Notes: a model not told the origin generated them from the letters alone. 64,000 nucleotides of DNA from Sharpea azabuensis DSM 18934 (GCF_000702165.1 NZ_JNKU01000002.1:34404-98403), one strand, 5' to 3'. Positions 34,394 to 43,608 are shown, numbered from the stretch's first letter. Translations and numbers: made by a program.

Positions 34394-35053
34394 ATGAGAG
34401 TTATTGAATTAAATCAATCCGTTACAGCATCAAATGACAAAGATGCTGACAACTTGAGAAAAGAAATGCATGAAGCACATATTTTACTTTTAAACCTTAT
34501 GTCATCACCCGGTTCAGGCAAGACAACGTTGCTTTCACGTATCATTACGGATATGAAGAATGATTTACGTATTGGTGTCATGGAGGCTGATATCGCAAGT
34601 GATGTCGATGCCTTAAAAATTGAGGCATTGGGGGCAAAGGCATTGCAGGCACACACCGATGGTATGTGTCATATGGATGCGGGGATGACAAGAAGGGCTT
34701 ATGAAGCCCTTGAAGGAAAAGATCTTGATATCATCTTTTTAGAAAATGTTGGTAATTTAATATGTCCAGCAGAATTTGATACGGGTGCTTCTCTTAATAT
34801 GATGATTTTAAGTGTACCTGAAGGGGATGATAAGCCGCTTAAGTATCCATTGATGTTTGAAAAGAGCGATGTTCTTGTCGTTACGAAGATGGATACATTG
34901 GACTATTTTGACTTTGATCTTGAAAAGGTCATTGCCCGAGTTAAGAAACTTAACCCATCAATAAAGATTTTCCCCATCTCCGCAAAAACTGGTCAAGGCA
35001 TGCAAGCCTTGGAAGATTATCTTCAAGAATCATTCAAGCAATGGACATTATAA
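34394..35053 (+). CDS. hypB: HypB-family nickel-insertion GTPase, second copy
   Basis: The 219-residue paralogue of the preceding gene has Walker A SPGSGKTT (38-45), Cys92-His93 in MCHMDAGM, Cys124 in ENVGNLICPAEFD and guanine motif TKMD. It shares long blocks with copy one, such as VPEGDDKPLKYPLMFE. All motifs are intact, so it is not a decaying duplicate. The ATG at 34394 lies one base after the upstream stop, with AAGGTGAG as ribosome site inside the first copy's end. HypB acts as a dimer, so the two could form a heterodimer. Confidence 0.9.
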   Translation: MRVIELNQSVTASNDKDADNLRKEMHEAHILLLNLMSSPGSGKTTLLSRIITDMKNDLRIGVMEADIASDVDALKIEALGAKALQAHTDGMCHMDAGMTRRAYEALEGKDLDIIFLENVGNLICPAEFDTGASLNMMILSVPEGDDKPLKYPLMFEKSDVLVVTKMDTLDYFDFDLEKVIARVKKLNPSIKIFPISAKTGQGMQALEDYLQESFKQWTL

Positions 35054-35073
35054 AGGCACAATGTGCCTTTTTG
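35052..35073 (+). terminator. terminator at the end of the hyp-like cluster
   Basis: AAAGGCAC (35052-35059) pairs with GTGCCTTT (35063-35070), followed by T residues. An extended -10 box for truB (TGGTATGAT, 35106-35114) lies shortly after. Confidence 0.8.
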
Positions 35074-35131
35074 TTTTCTCCATTGTTTCATTTTGTTTGG
35101 AATTTTGGTATGATGAGAAACGGTGAAGAAA

Positions 35132-35971
35132 ATGAATGATGGATTAATAATTATTAATAAACCAGCTGGTTATACAAGCCACGATATTGTTAATATCGTC
35201 AGAAAGACATTGCATACAAAGAAAGTCGGACATGCTGGGACACTGGATCCTGATGCCATGGGTGTCTTAGTTGTTGCAGTCAATAAGGCCACAAAAGCCC
35301 TGCAGTTTCTAACAGCTGAAAATAAAGAATATATCGCAACATTGAAACTAGGAGCATCAACTGACACAATGGATGCATCAGGCACTGTGCTAGATGAAAA
35401 GATATTTCATGGCTATGATAATCTCATAGAGGTACTCGATAGTTTTCTTGGTGACAGCATGCAAGTCCCACCAATGTATTCCGCAATCAAGATCAATGGC
35501 AAGAAGCTTTATGAATATGCCAGAGAAGGCAAAGAAGTCAAGGTTGACCCTCGACCTATTCATATTGATGAGATCAAGCTTCTTAAGGAAGAAGATGATG
35601 AAATCACTTTTCGCGTAAACTGTTCAAAGGGGACATATATCAGAAGTTTATGTTTTGATATTGCTAAAAAGCTAGGTTATCCAGGATATATGAAAACACT
35701 GATTAGAAGTCGTAGCGGGGATTTTGATTTAAGTCAGGGCTGTACGCTTGATGAACTTAAAGAAGGTCATTATAAAATGATAGCTTTAAAAGATGCTTTT
35801 GCATCAATGGACCACTATATCCTAGAAGATGAAAGTATTGCCTTAAATGGCAAACGGATTAACGAAAGCTATGATCATAATATTGCCGTTTTCAATAAAA
35901 AGGGTGATATTCTTGCTATATACGGACCGGATGGTGCAGGCAGGATGAAAAGCCTGAGGGGGTTGTTTTAA
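35132..35971 (+). CDS. truB: tRNA pseudouridine(55) synthase
   Basis: Makes pseudouridine 55 in the T-loop of tRNAs. The 279 residues have the N-terminal MNDGLIIINKPAGYTSHD and the catalytic Asp in GHAGTLDPDAMGVL (about 38-51). YSAIKINGKKLYEYAREG and VNCSKGTYIRSL follow, all typical of TruB, with a C-terminal PUA-like extension. The ATG at 35132 begins the conserved region; a GTG nine bases earlier is less likely. The stop overlaps the ribF start by one base, the common truB-ribF pair. Confidence 0.95.
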   Translation: MNDGLIIINKPAGYTSHDIVNIVRKTLHTKKVGHAGTLDPDAMGVLVVAVNKATKALQFLTAENKEYIATLKLGASTDTMDASGTVLDEKIFHGYDNLIEVLDSFLGDSMQVPPMYSAIKINGKKLYEYAREGKEVKVDPRPIHIDEIKLLKEEDDEITFRVNCSKGTYIRSLCFDIAKKLGYPGYMKTLIRSRSGDFDLSQGCTLDELKEGHYKMIALKDAFASMDHYILEDESIALNGKRINESYDHNIAVFNKKGDILAIYGPDGAGRMKSLRGLF

Positions 35972-36885
35972 TGGAAGTCATTGATTTAAAACTCCACGAT
36001 CTTCCTCATCTCACTGACAATTATGTCGTTGCGATAGGTTTTTTTGATGGACTGCATCTTGGTCATCAGAAGCTTATTGAAGAAGTCAAGCGTGTAAGCG
36101 TCAAAAAGAACTATAAGTCAGCTGTCATGACTTTTGATCAGCATCCGCTTGTTGTTTTAAAAGGGGAAGAAAGACGTTATCTGACAAGTAGCTTGGATCG
36201 TGATAGAATTCTTGAAAAACTCGGGATAGAAACATTATTTGTCATTCACTTTTCAAGTGAAGTTGCCTCATTGTCCCCAGAAGATTTTATTGCTCAATAT
36301 ATTATTGGCTTGCATATTAAACATGTTGTTGTGGGCTTTGATTTCCATTTTGGCAATAAGAATAGTGGTGATGTACATAGTTTAGAAGGTCATGGCTTTG
36401 AACTCTCTGTAGTTCCACCGGTTATGTATGATGAAAAAGTTAAAGTTTCATCAACACTTATCAAAAGCTTATTACATTCCGGTCATATTCGCGATGCCAA
36501 CAAATTGCTGACAAGAGATTATACGATTACTGGCGAAGTTATTCACGGCAAGGCAAGAGGAAGACTTATTGGTTTTCCGACAGCTAATGTTGCAATTGGC
36601 AAATATTGCTATCTTGCCAAAGGTGTTTATGGCGTTGAAGTAGAAGTAAAAGGCAAACGTTATAAGGGCATGGCCAATATCGGTATGAATCCAACTTTCA
36701 ATGATATCTTTGAAATGTCATTAGAGATCTATATATTTGATTTCCATGAAGATATTTATGGAGAAATAATGCGTGTCTTTTTCAAATTTTTTGAACGACC
36801 AGAAGAGCGCTTTAATGATGTTGATGATTTAATCAAAGAAATGCAGCATGATGAAGCCTATATTCGTAAAGCTTTAGACATTTAG
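35971..36885 (+). CDS. ribF: bifunctional riboflavin kinase / FMN adenylyltransferase
   Basis: Makes FMN and FAD from riboflavin. The 304 residues have the N-terminal nucleotidyltransferase domain (GFFDGLHLGHQKLI at about 24-37, STLIKSLL near 160). The C-terminal flavokinase domain (GKARGRLIGFPTANV, MANIGMNPTF) is also complete. Its product serves flavoenzymes such as the FAD protein at 28685. It overlaps truB, a standard arrangement upstream of rpsO. Confidence 0.95.
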   Translation: MEVIDLKLHDLPHLTDNYVVAIGFFDGLHLGHQKLIEEVKRVSVKKNYKSAVMTFDQHPLVVLKGEERRYLTSSLDRDRILEKLGIETLFVIHFSSEVASLSPEDFIAQYIIGLHIKHVVVGFDFHFGNKNSGDVHSLEGHGFELSVVPPVMYDEKVKVSSTLIKSLLHSGHIRDANKLLTRDYTITGEVIHGKARGRLIGFPTANVAIGKYCYLAKGVYGVEVEVKGKRYKGMANIGMNPTFNDIFEMSLEIYIFDFHEDIYGEIMRVFFKFFERPEERFNDVDDLIKEMQHDEAYIRKALDI

Positions 36886-36937
36886 TCTATTGCTTTTTTC
36901 TTAAAAGAGGATAAACTAGTGAATTGGAGAGGATAAT

Positions 36938-37726
36938 ATGATTATTAGTCAGTATATCGTAGGTTTTGTCATATTTAGCTTTTTTGGCTGGGTATGGGAA
37001 TCATTCTATTGCATGATGAATACCGGAAAGTGGGAGAATCGCGGGTTTCTTTTTGGGCCCTATTGTCCAATCTATGGTCTTGCCGTCATGATTGCTTATT
37101 TTATTTTCACTGCTGGTTTATTTCCTGTAACAACAAGCAGTAGTCCCTTAACAGTCTTCCTGATTTGTATGTTTGGTTCAGCCATTATTGAATATATTAC
37201 TAGCTATATCCTTGAGAAAAAATATCATGCCAGATGGTGGGATTATTCCAAGTTGCCTTTTAATATTAAAGGACGTATTGCTTTGCCAATATCGATTGCC
37301 TTTGGTTTAGCAGGCATTGTTGTTGTCAGATATCTTTTGCCTCTATTGCAATCCTACAAGCCGCATGGACCGTCACTAGTCATTGAAGGCTTATCACTGT
37401 TTTTCGTTTTTATCATGAGTACTGATTTTGGCATTACGCTTGCATCTCTTTCAGAAATCACAAATCGACTTAATGAAGTTGAAAATGAATTTGGCGATCG
37501 TGTCCAGTGGGCATATGATCGTATTGGTGAAAGCAAGATGGAATTACAGGATCAGGTTGAGAGCTATTCAGAATATATTAAAATGCGTGTTAATGAAGCA
37601 GCCAGTCACATGTCGTTTAGAGAAGCGAGATTGATGCATAAAGTAAAATTCACTGCACCTAATAAAGGCTTCATTGCGAAAAAACTAGAAGGACTTGTAA
37701 AAGGAAGAAAGAATGACAGAAAATAA
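36938..37726 (+). CDS. putative ABC-transporter type IV (CmpB-like) membrane protein
   Basis: The 262-residue protein has about five membrane helices in the first 165 residues and a charged, helical, coiled-coil-like cytoplasmic tail. The signature stretches FFGWVWESFYC, NRGFLFGPYCPIYG and WDYSKLPFNIKGRI match the PF06541 family (ABC_trans_CmpB), common in gut Firmicutes. No ATPase gene is adjacent. Its transport role is unproven. GGAGAGG precedes the ATG. It overlaps the HD gene by 14 bases. Confidence 0.8.
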   Translation: MIISQYIVGFVIFSFFGWVWESFYCMMNTGKWENRGFLFGPYCPIYGLAVMIAYFIFTAGLFPVTTSSSPLTVFLICMFGSAIIEYITSYILEKKYHARWWDYSKLPFNIKGRIALPISIAFGLAGIVVVRYLLPLLQSYKPHGPSLVIEGLSLFFVFIMSTDFGITLASLSEITNRLNEVENEFGDRVQWAYDRIGESKMELQDQVESYSEYIKMRVNEAASHMSFREARLMHKVKFTAPNKGFIAKKLEGLVKGRKNDRK

Positions 37727-38165
37727 CACTTTTCATCAAACAATCAAAGAAATAGAAACAAATTCACGTGTCTATCTTATGCATAATTATATCCAGCATG
37801 GATCAATTACGACCTATGATCATTGCTTATCAGTAGCCTCTATGAGCTACTGGCTAAATCGCAAATTTCATCTGCATAGTGATGAAAAACAGCTTATTCG
37901 TGGAGCATTTCTACATGATTATTTCCTTTATGACTGGCATCATTATGAAGGCAATCTTCATGGCTTCAGTCATCCACATACTGCACTCATTAATGCAAGA
38001 GAGGATTTCATGCTGACAAGAAAAGAAGAAAATATCATAAGAAGTCATATGTGGCCATTGACATTCTGGCATTATCCACAATCACGAGAAGCAGTGATTG
38101 TTTGTCTGGCAGATAAGATTGTTTCTACAAAGGAAACATTATTTAAACGTAAAAAGATTGCTTAA
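37713..38165 (+). CDS. HD-domain hydrolase
   Basis: The 150-residue single HD domain has metal-binding residues in the expected order: His in YDHCLSVA, the HD pair in GAFLHDYFLYDWH, His in GFSHPHTA, and a later Asp in VCLADKIV. SHMWPL, after the third site, is common in the small HD proteins of this group. The substrate (a nucleotide or phosphorylated metabolite) is unknown. It starts inside the end of the CmpB-like gene, so it is translationally coupled. Confidence 0.82.
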   Translation: MTENNTFHQTIKEIETNSRVYLMHNYIQHGSITTYDHCLSVASMSYWLNRKFHLHSDEKQLIRGAFLHDYFLYDWHHYEGNLHGFSHPHTALINAREDFMLTRKEENIIRSHMWPLTFWHYPQSREAVIVCLADKIVSTKETLFKRKKIA

Positions 38166-38278
38166 AGTATTTATTTATGAATTTAATTAATGAATAATTG
38201 GATAATTAGAAACAGGAGACAATACATTATACTTATCTATGAATTTTCACTATTTAAGGATGTTCAATGCGAAAACCT

Positions 38279-38306
38279 TTGACTTTATCAAGTAAATCTA
38301 TATAAT
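38279..38306 (+). promoter_or_regulatory. promoter of rpsO
   Basis: TTGACT (38279-38284), 16 bases, TATAAT (38301-38306). The preceding 110 bases after the HD gene show no other feature. Confidence 0.75.
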
Positions 38307-38317
38307 AGTCATTGCGG

Positions 38318-38355
38318 CAAGTACTCAGAGGCGCGTACCTCTTACGACCTACTTG
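38318..38355 (+). promoter_or_regulatory. structured rpsO leader, candidate S15 autoregulatory element
   Basis: CAAGTA (38318-38323) pairs with TACTTG (38350-38355). Inside it AGAGG (38327-38331) pairs with CCTCT (38338-38342) around CGCGTA. The asymmetric internal loop (CTC opposite TACGACC) sits at the 5' end of the transcript. S15 is known to repress its own mRNA through leader structures in several bacteria; that this is one is inference. Confidence 0.5.
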
Positions 38356-38392
38356 GTTCTTGCTATGTTTATATTATAGGAGGAAATGATAA

Positions 38393-38659
38393 ATGTTAAC
38401 TAAAGAAGAAAAAGCTGCAATTGTTGAAAAGTATGCACGTGGTGCTAATGACACTGGTTCTCCAGAAGTTCAGATTGCATTATTAACTGCCGACATCAAC
38501 AAATTAAATGATCACTTTAAGGCTCATCCAAAGGATCATCATTCTAACCGTGGTCTTTTAAAGAAGATCGGTAAGAGAAGAGACTTAATGAAATACTTAA
38601 AGAGAGAAGATCTTGAAAGATATTCAGCATTAGTTGCTTCATTAGGATTAAGAAGATAA
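38393..38659 (+). CDS. rpsO: 30S ribosomal protein S15
   Basis: The 88-residue protein has the universal S15 features: [35 protein letters not shown] (read in two parts, about 24-58), then the basic [26 protein letters not shown] end. It binds 16S rRNA at the 20-21-22 helix junction in the platform. AGGAGG lies ten bases before the ATG. It is followed by a terminator-like hairpin and pnp, the classic rpsO-pnp order. Confidence 0.97.
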   Translation: MLTKEEKAAIVEKYARGANDTGSPEVQIALLTADINKLNDHFKAHPKDHHSNRGLLKKIGKRRDLMKYLKREDLERYSALVASLGLRR

Positions 38660-38667
38660 TTTATCAA

Positions 38668-38699
38668 GGAGGAACAATGAAACCATTGTTCCTTTGTTT
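38668..38699 (+). terminator. terminator between rpsO and pnp
   Basis: GGAACAATG (38671-38679) pairs with CATTGTTCC (38684-38692) around AAAC, followed by TTTGTTTG. The T run is interrupted, so partial read-through into pnp is likely. Confidence 0.7.
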
Positions 38700-38727
38700 G
38701 TATTTGATAAATATATATTATGTGGAA

Positions 38728-38749
38728 ATCATTACCATGGGGTAATGAT
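38728..38749 (+). promoter_or_regulatory. perfect hairpin in the pnp leader next to the ribosome site
   Basis: ATCATTACC (38728-38736) pairs perfectly with GGTAATGAT (38741-38749) around ATGG. The GAGGAG ribosome site starts two bases later. In E. coli, pnp is autoregulated through a cleaved leader hairpin; a similar role here is only a possibility. Confidence 0.5.
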
Positions 38750-38762
38750 AGAGGAGAGAAAA

Positions 38763-40907
38763 ATGGCAAAACAAGTATTTGAAATGGATTTTTATGGCCG
38801 ACATATTACGGTCGAAACTGGCGAGCTCGCAAAACAAGCAAATGGATCTGTATTAGTGCGTTATAATGATACAACAGTATTATCAACAGCTTGTGCAGGC
38901 AAGGAACCTAAGGATGTGGATTTCTTTCCATTAACTGTCACATATGAAGAAAAGATGTATGCAGTTGGTAAGATCCCTGGTTCATTCTTGAAAAGAGAAG
39001 GTCGACCTTCAACACATGGTACATTAACAGCACGTATGATTGACCGCCCAATTAGACCTTTATTTGCGGATGGCTTTAGAAACGAAGTACAGGTTGTTAA
39101 TACCGTTATGTCTGTTGACCCTGAAGCAACACCTGAAATGACAGCTATGCTTGGTGCATCACTTGCATTAAGTATTTCTGATATTCCTTTCAATGGTCCT
39201 ATTGCTGGTGTTAACGTTGGTTTGATTGATGGTGAATTTACTGTCAATGCTTCACCTGAGGACATGAAAAGAAGTGAAATCAACCTTGAAGTTGCGGGTA
39301 CAAAGTATGCCATCAACATGGTTGAAGCGGATGCCAAAGAAGTTGATGAAGAAACAATGTTAAAGGCATTGATGTTTGGTCATGAAAGAATCAAGGAATT
39401 AATTGCTTTTGAAGAAAAGATTGTTGAAGCTGTTGGTAAGGAAAAGATGGAAATCCCACTCTTTGAATTAGACCAGAATATTGTTGATGAAGTAACAGCA
39501 ATCGCCGATGAAAGAATGAAGGCGGCTATTTCCATTCCAGGTAAGCTTGAACGTTATGATGCCATTGATGCTTTAAAGGCTGAAGTTGTTGCTTCTTATG
39601 AAGAAAAAGATTTTGGCGAAGATGTTGACAAAGATGATTATATCAACCAGGTCAAGATGGTTCTTGACGACTTAGAAAGAAATGAAGTACGTCGTCTTAT
39701 TACTGATGAAAAGATCAGACCTGATGGACGTCAGGTTGATGAAATCAGACCATTGAATGCCCAGGTTGACTTACTTCCAAGAGTGCATGGCTCAGCGCTG
39801 TTTACACGTGGTGAAACACAGGTTATGTCCATTGTTACTTTAGGCGCGCTAGGTGATGCCCAGAAGATCGATGGCTTAGGGGATGATGCTGATGTAACTT
39901 GGATGCATCATTATAACTTCCCACCATATTGTGTTGGAGAAGTAGGCCGTATGGGTGCTCCTGGTCGTAGAGAAATTGGCCATGGTGCATTAGGTGAACG
40001 TGCAATCAGACAGGTTATGCCTTCAACTGCAGACTTCCCATATACAGTCAGAGCAGTTGCTGAAGTATTAGAATCAAATGGTTCTTCATCACAGGCTTCT
40101 ATCTGTGCTTCAACAATGGCATTGATGGCAGCTGGTGTTCCTATTAAAGCACCCGTTGCTGGGGTTGCCATGGGCTTAGTTAAGAAAGGTGATAACTATA
40201 CAATCTTAACTGATATTCAAGGCATGGAAGACCATTTAGGTGATATGGACTTCAAGGTTGCAGGTACAGAGAAGGGTATCTGTGCTTTGCAGATGGATAT
40301 TAAGATTGATGGTATTACTGAAGATATCTTAAGAGAAGCTTTAGCTCAGGCAAAAGGCGCAAGAAAACAAATCATGGATGTTATGTTAGCAGCTATTCCT
40401 ACTCCAAGAGATCACTTATCTGAATATGCTCCTAAATATGCAACTATGCATATCGATGTTGAACAGATTAAGGATGTCATTGGTAAGGGTGGCGAAATGA
40501 TCAATAAGATCATTGAAGAATGCGATAATGTCAAGATTGATATTGATGAAGAAGGTAATGTCGCAATCTATCATCATAACCAGGAAGCTATCGATAAAGC
40601 TATTCAATATATCGAAAAGATTACCAAGAAAGCTAAAGTTGGTGAAATCTATGATGGTAAGGCTGTGCGTGTTGAAGACAAATATGCCTTTATCGAACTC
40701 TTTGAAGGTACAAATGGCTTCCTTCATGTCAAGGATGTAGCCTGGGATCGTACGGATAAGGTTTCTGATGTTATTAAGCTTGGAGATATTGTCAAGGTTA
40801 AAGTAACTCAGATTACTGACAAAGGTGTAAATGTATCACGTAAAGTGCTTCTTCCTCGTCCAGTCGCAAAGAAGGAAGATAAGAAAGATGAAAACAAAGA
40901 AGCTTAA
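38763..40907 (+). CDS. pnp: polyribonucleotide nucleotidyltransferase
   Basis: Phosphorolytic 3'-5' exoribonuclease of the RNA degradosome. The 714 residues show two RNase PH domains ([27 protein letters not shown] in the first; [19 protein letters not shown] in the second), a KH domain ([12 protein letters not shown] at about 575) and a C-terminal S1 domain ([19 protein letters not shown]). The length is typical. The ATG at 38763 has GAGGAGAG upstream; a longer frame start at 38694 lies within the terminator region. It overlaps maf by 20 bases. Confidence 0.97.
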   Translation: MAKQVFEMDFYGRHITVETGELAKQANGSVLVRYNDTTVLSTACAGKEPKDVDFFPLTVTYEEKMYAVGKIPGSFLKREGRPSTHGTLTARMIDRPIRPLFADGFRNEVQVVNTVMSVDPEATPEMTAMLGASLALSISDIPFNGPIAGVNVGLIDGEFTVNASPEDMKRSEINLEVAGTKYAINMVEADAKEVDEETMLKALMFGHERIKELIAFEEKIVEAVGKEKMEIPLFELDQNIVDEVTAIADERMKAAISIPGKLERYDAIDALKAEVVASYEEKDFGEDVDKDDYINQVKMVLDDLERNEVRRLITDEKIRPDGRQVDEIRPLNAQVDLLPRVHGSALFTRGETQVMSIVTLGALGDAQKIDGLGDDADVTWMHHYNFPPYCVGEVGRMGAPGRREIGHGALGERAIRQVMPSTADFPYTVRAVAEVLESNGSSSQASICASTMALMAAGVPIKAPVAGVAMGLVKKGDNYTILTDIQGMEDHLGDMDFKVAGTEKGICALQMDIKIDGITEDILREALAQAKGARKQIMDVMLAAIPTPRDHLSEYAPKYATMHIDVEQIKDVIGKGGEMINKIIEECDNVKIDIDEEGNVAIYHHNQEAIDKAIQYIEKITKKAKVGEIYDGKAVRVEDKYAFIELFEGTNGFLHVKDVAWDRTDKVSDVIKLGDIVKVKVTQITDKGVNVSRKVLLPRPVAKKEDKKDENKEA

Positions 40908-41466
40908 GATCATTCTTGCGAGTGCTTCACCAAGACGTAAAGAATTATTGGAAAGAGAAAGCATCAATTTTACCATTGATGCTTCTTCTATTGATGAAGT
41001 GCTTAATCCTCATTTACCAATCAAGGCAAGACTTGAAGCCTTAGCAATAGAAAAAGGTGCACCCATTCATGATCGACATCCTGATGATGTTGTTATCTCT
41101 GCTGATACAACTGTCTATCATAATGGAGAAATTATTGGCAAGCCAAAAGATGAGGAAGATGCTAAGAATATACTTCTGTCGCTTTCAAATGATACGCATA
41201 TTGTTTATACTGCTGTTTCTATTTGGATAGCGAATCAAAAACACTTTTCCTGGGTTGAAGAAACTTTCGTGACATTTAAGGATATCACAAAGATGATTCC
41301 TGAATATCTAGAAAGCGGTGAATGGCAAGGTAAAGCTGGTGCTTATGGCATCCAGGGTAAAGCGGATATGTTTGTGGAAAAGGTTGAAGGTGATATCGAT
41401 TCTGTCATCGGTTTACCTGTTACTAAAATTGTATCATTCTTAAAAGAAGAGGACGTTATTGACTAA
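40888..41466 (+). CDS. maf: Maf-family nucleotide pyrophosphatase
   Basis: House-cleaning pyrophosphatase acting on modified or canonical NTPs (dTTP/UTP type likely). The 192 residues start with the signature [14 protein letters not shown], have [10 protein letters not shown] with the catalytic Asp, GKPKDEEDA, and [18 protein letters not shown] near the C-terminus. The ATG lies inside the last 20 bases of pnp, behind AAGGAAGATAAG; starts further upstream would add non-conserved residues. Cotranscription with pnp is likely. Confidence 0.92.
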   Translation: MKTKKLKIILASASPRRKELLERESINFTIDASSIDEVLNPHLPIKARLEALAIEKGAPIHDRHPDDVVISADTTVYHNGEIIGKPKDEEDAKNILLSLSNDTHIVYTAVSIWIANQKHFSWVEETFVTFKDITKMIPEYLESGEWQGKAGAYGIQGKADMFVEKVEGDIDSVIGLPVTKIVSFLKEEDVID

Positions 41467-41480
41467 CGTTCTCTTTTTCT
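41448..41480 (+). terminator. terminator of the pnp-maf unit
   Basis: GAGGACGTTA pairs with TAACGTTCTC (one G-T pair), followed by five T residues. It overlaps the maf stop. Confidence 0.75.
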
Positions 41481-41505
41481 CAAACATGCTACTTTTTAAT
41501 TGCTC

Positions 41506-41533
41506 TTGAGAGTCTGAAAACCTATAGTATAAT
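41506..41533 (+). promoter_or_regulatory. promoter of the hydroxyacid dehydrogenase gene
   Basis: TTGAGA (41506-41511), 16 bases, TATAAT (41528-41533). Confidence 0.7.
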
Positions 41534-41556
41534 GAAACCTGAAAGTAGGTGTGTTT

Positions 41557-42495
41557 ATGAAAAAAGTATTAATGACAATAACGGATTTTACTCAGGAAGA
41601 AAATAATCAATTACATGACATTGCAGGATTAGATGTCATATTTAAAGATAAGGCTGATATTACTAAAGAAGATATCAAGAATGCTGATGCAGTTGTTGGT
41701 AATATTGAGCCATCACTGCTTAAAGATGAAAATCTGGAATGGTTTCAAAGTGAGAGTGCAGGGGTCAACCAATATTTGAATGTTCTTGATAGAAAGTGCT
41801 TGCTGACTTGTGCAACGGGTTCATATGGCATTGCCATTAGTGAATACATGATTGCCATGATGCTTAATATCATGAAGCGCATCCCAGCTTATTATAAAGA
41901 TCAAGAAAATCAGCGCTGGATTAACGAAGGTCGTGTAATCTCACCAATAGGCAAGCGTATTCTCGTGGTTGGTACGGGTGATATCGGCAAGCAATTTGCG
42001 AAACGTGCGAAAGACTTGGGCGGTCATATTGTTGGCATGCGAAGAAGAGAAGGGGATATTGAAGGCTTTGATGAGATGTATACGATCGATGCCTTAAAAA
42101 GAGAAGTCGCTTTGGCTGATGTTATTGCCATTAGTCTGCCTGCCTCTAAACATACTTACCATCTTTTTAATAAGGAGATTCTGAGTTCTTGTAAAAAAGA
42201 TGCCATATTGATGAATGTAGGAAGAGGTAATGTTCTTGATACAAGTATCTTGAAAGATGTTGCCAACCAATTTTTAGGCATTTGGCTAGATGTTCTAGAA
42301 GAAGAGCCATTACCTGCAAATAGTCCTTTATGGCATATAGACAACTTATATATTACACCACATATTACTGGTGGCTATCAGCTTGATATCACCCTTAAGA
42401 ATCTCTATAAGATTGTAAGACATAATATGATTGCCTATGCAGCAAATACAGAAATGGTGAGTAGAGTTGATAGAAAATGGGGCTATGCTCAATAA
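41557..42495 (+). CDS. D-isomer-specific 2-hydroxyacid dehydrogenase family protein
   Basis: The 312-residue NAD(P)-dependent oxidoreductase has a Rossmann motif VVGTGDIGKQFAKRAKDLGG (about 132-151), NVGRGNVLDTSIL, LDVLEEEPLP and the catalytic His in TPHITGG. The active-site Arg corresponds to the NVGRG region. The family reduces 2-keto acids; the substrate here cannot be read off. The ATG at 41557 follows AAAGTAGGTG. It is followed 70 bases later by the LD-carboxypeptidase, with a small hairpin (GGCTGAA/TTCAGTC) between. Confidence 0.85.
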   Translation: MKKVLMTITDFTQEENNQLHDIAGLDVIFKDKADITKEDIKNADAVVGNIEPSLLKDENLEWFQSESAGVNQYLNVLDRKCLLTCATGSYGIAISEYMIAMMLNIMKRIPAYYKDQENQRWINEGRVISPIGKRILVVGTGDIGKQFAKRAKDLGGHIVGMRRREGDIEGFDEMYTIDALKREVALADVIAISLPASKHTYHLFNKEILSSCKKDAILMNVGRGNVLDTSILKDVANQFLGIWLDVLEEEPLPANSPLWHIDNLYITPHITGGYQLDITLKNLYKIVRHNMIAYAANTEMVSRVDRKWGYAQ

Positions 42496-42564
42496 AGTCA
42501 TGACCTTTATGAAATCAATACAAGAGGGCTGAAAGCGTTCAGTCGAAATGAGGAGAATGAAGAA

Positions 42565-43608
42565 ATGCGAATACCTGAATATATTAAACCGGGGGATACG
42601 ATAGCTTTTAGTGCACCATCATGTTCCTGCGCAAGCGAACCGGCAAGAAGCATGATGCATGATGCAAGGGATGTTTTGATTAAGCGTGGCTATAAAGTCA
42701 TTATTGGCAAGACTTGTTATTTAGAGGACGGTAAAGGGATTGCAACAAATCCATATGATGCGGCAAAAGAACTCATGGACTTCTATCTAGATGACAATAT
42801 TAAAGCCATCATTGCGGCTGGTGGGGGAGAACTCATGTGTGAAACAATCTCCCATGTTGATTTTAGAAAGCTGAAAAGGGCAAAGCCCAAATGGTTTGTC
42901 GGGATATCGGATAATACCAATATGGTCTTCACTCTCGCAACGCTTTGCAATACTGCTGCTATTTATGGACCGGTTGTACCTGACTTTCGTATACCGCTTA
43001 CACGTCGAGAAGAAGATACATTAGGAATAATGGAAGGTAAAATCAAGAAGGTTTATGGCTATGAGAAGTTTGCTTCGCCTGAAAAAGGCTATTTGCATTT
43101 AGCTGATCATGAAAAATATCATCTTGATACACCTAAGATTCTTCATAATTATTTACCAGTAAAAGGATCAATGCAAGAAGTCCATAATATGCCTATTAAT
43201 ATGAAAGGGATGCTATTAGGGGGATGTCTTGATGTTCTTGCAAACCTATGTGGGACAAGATTTGACGAAGTAAAGAAGTTTGTTCGTTATAAGAAAATCA
43301 TCTGGGTTCTTGAAGCATGTGACCTTAATCCAATGGGGATTAGAAGAGCTATATGGGAACTTGATGAAGCAGGATGGTTTAAAAATACAGCTGGCTTTGT
43401 GATTGGAAGACCGTTGACAGCTCGTCAGATGGAAATTATGGGTGTTAATCAATATAATGCTGTCTATGAACCGTTAGAAAAGTATGGAGTACCAATTATT
43501 ATGGATGCTGATATCGGTCATATCAATCCTAATATGCCTTTAGTCATTGGTGCTTATGCTAGTGTGTCAGCCTATAATAATACTATTGAAGTTAATATGG
43601 AATGTTGA
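42565..43608 (+). CDS. LD-carboxypeptidase (peptidase family S66, MccF-like)
   Basis: The 347-residue serine peptidase has the N-terminal PEYIKPGDTIAFSAPS. The nucleophile Ser is in VGISDNTNMVF (about 115) and there are later Glu and His positions (ILEACDLNP; DIGHINPNMPLVIGA). LdcA members cut the L,D bond of murein tetrapeptides during recycling; MccF members inactivate microcin C. The length and the absence of immunity genes favour a general LdcA/MccF-like role. GAGGAG precedes the ATG. Confidence 0.88.
   Translation: MRIPEYIKPGDTIAFSAPSCSCASEPARSMMHDARDVLIKRGYKVIIGKTCYLEDGKGIATNPYDAAKELMDFYLDDNIKAIIAAGGGELMCETISHVDFRKLKRAKPKWFVGISDNTNMVFTLATLCNTAAIYGPVVPDFRIPLTRREEDTLGIMEGKIKKVYGYEKFASPEKGYLHLADHEKYHLDTPKILHNYLPVKGSMQEVHNMPINMKGMLLGGCLDVLANLCGTRFDEVKKFVRYKKIIWVLEACDLNPMGIRRAIWELDEAGWFKNTAGFVIGRPLTARQMEIMGVNQYNAVYEPLEKYGVPIIMDADIGHINPNMPLVIGAYASVSAYNNTIEVNMEC

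Noticed and set aside
38861..39337. 158-codon open frame on the minus strand inside pnp
   Set aside because: It mirrors the highly conserved RNase PH domain of pnp, has no ribosome site, and its translation has the Ser/Thr/Ala-rich look of an antisense shadow.
42565..43608. Microcin C immunity (MccF) locus
   Set aside because: No microcin biosynthesis or export gene is adjacent, and a general LD-carboxypeptidase explains the gene equally well.
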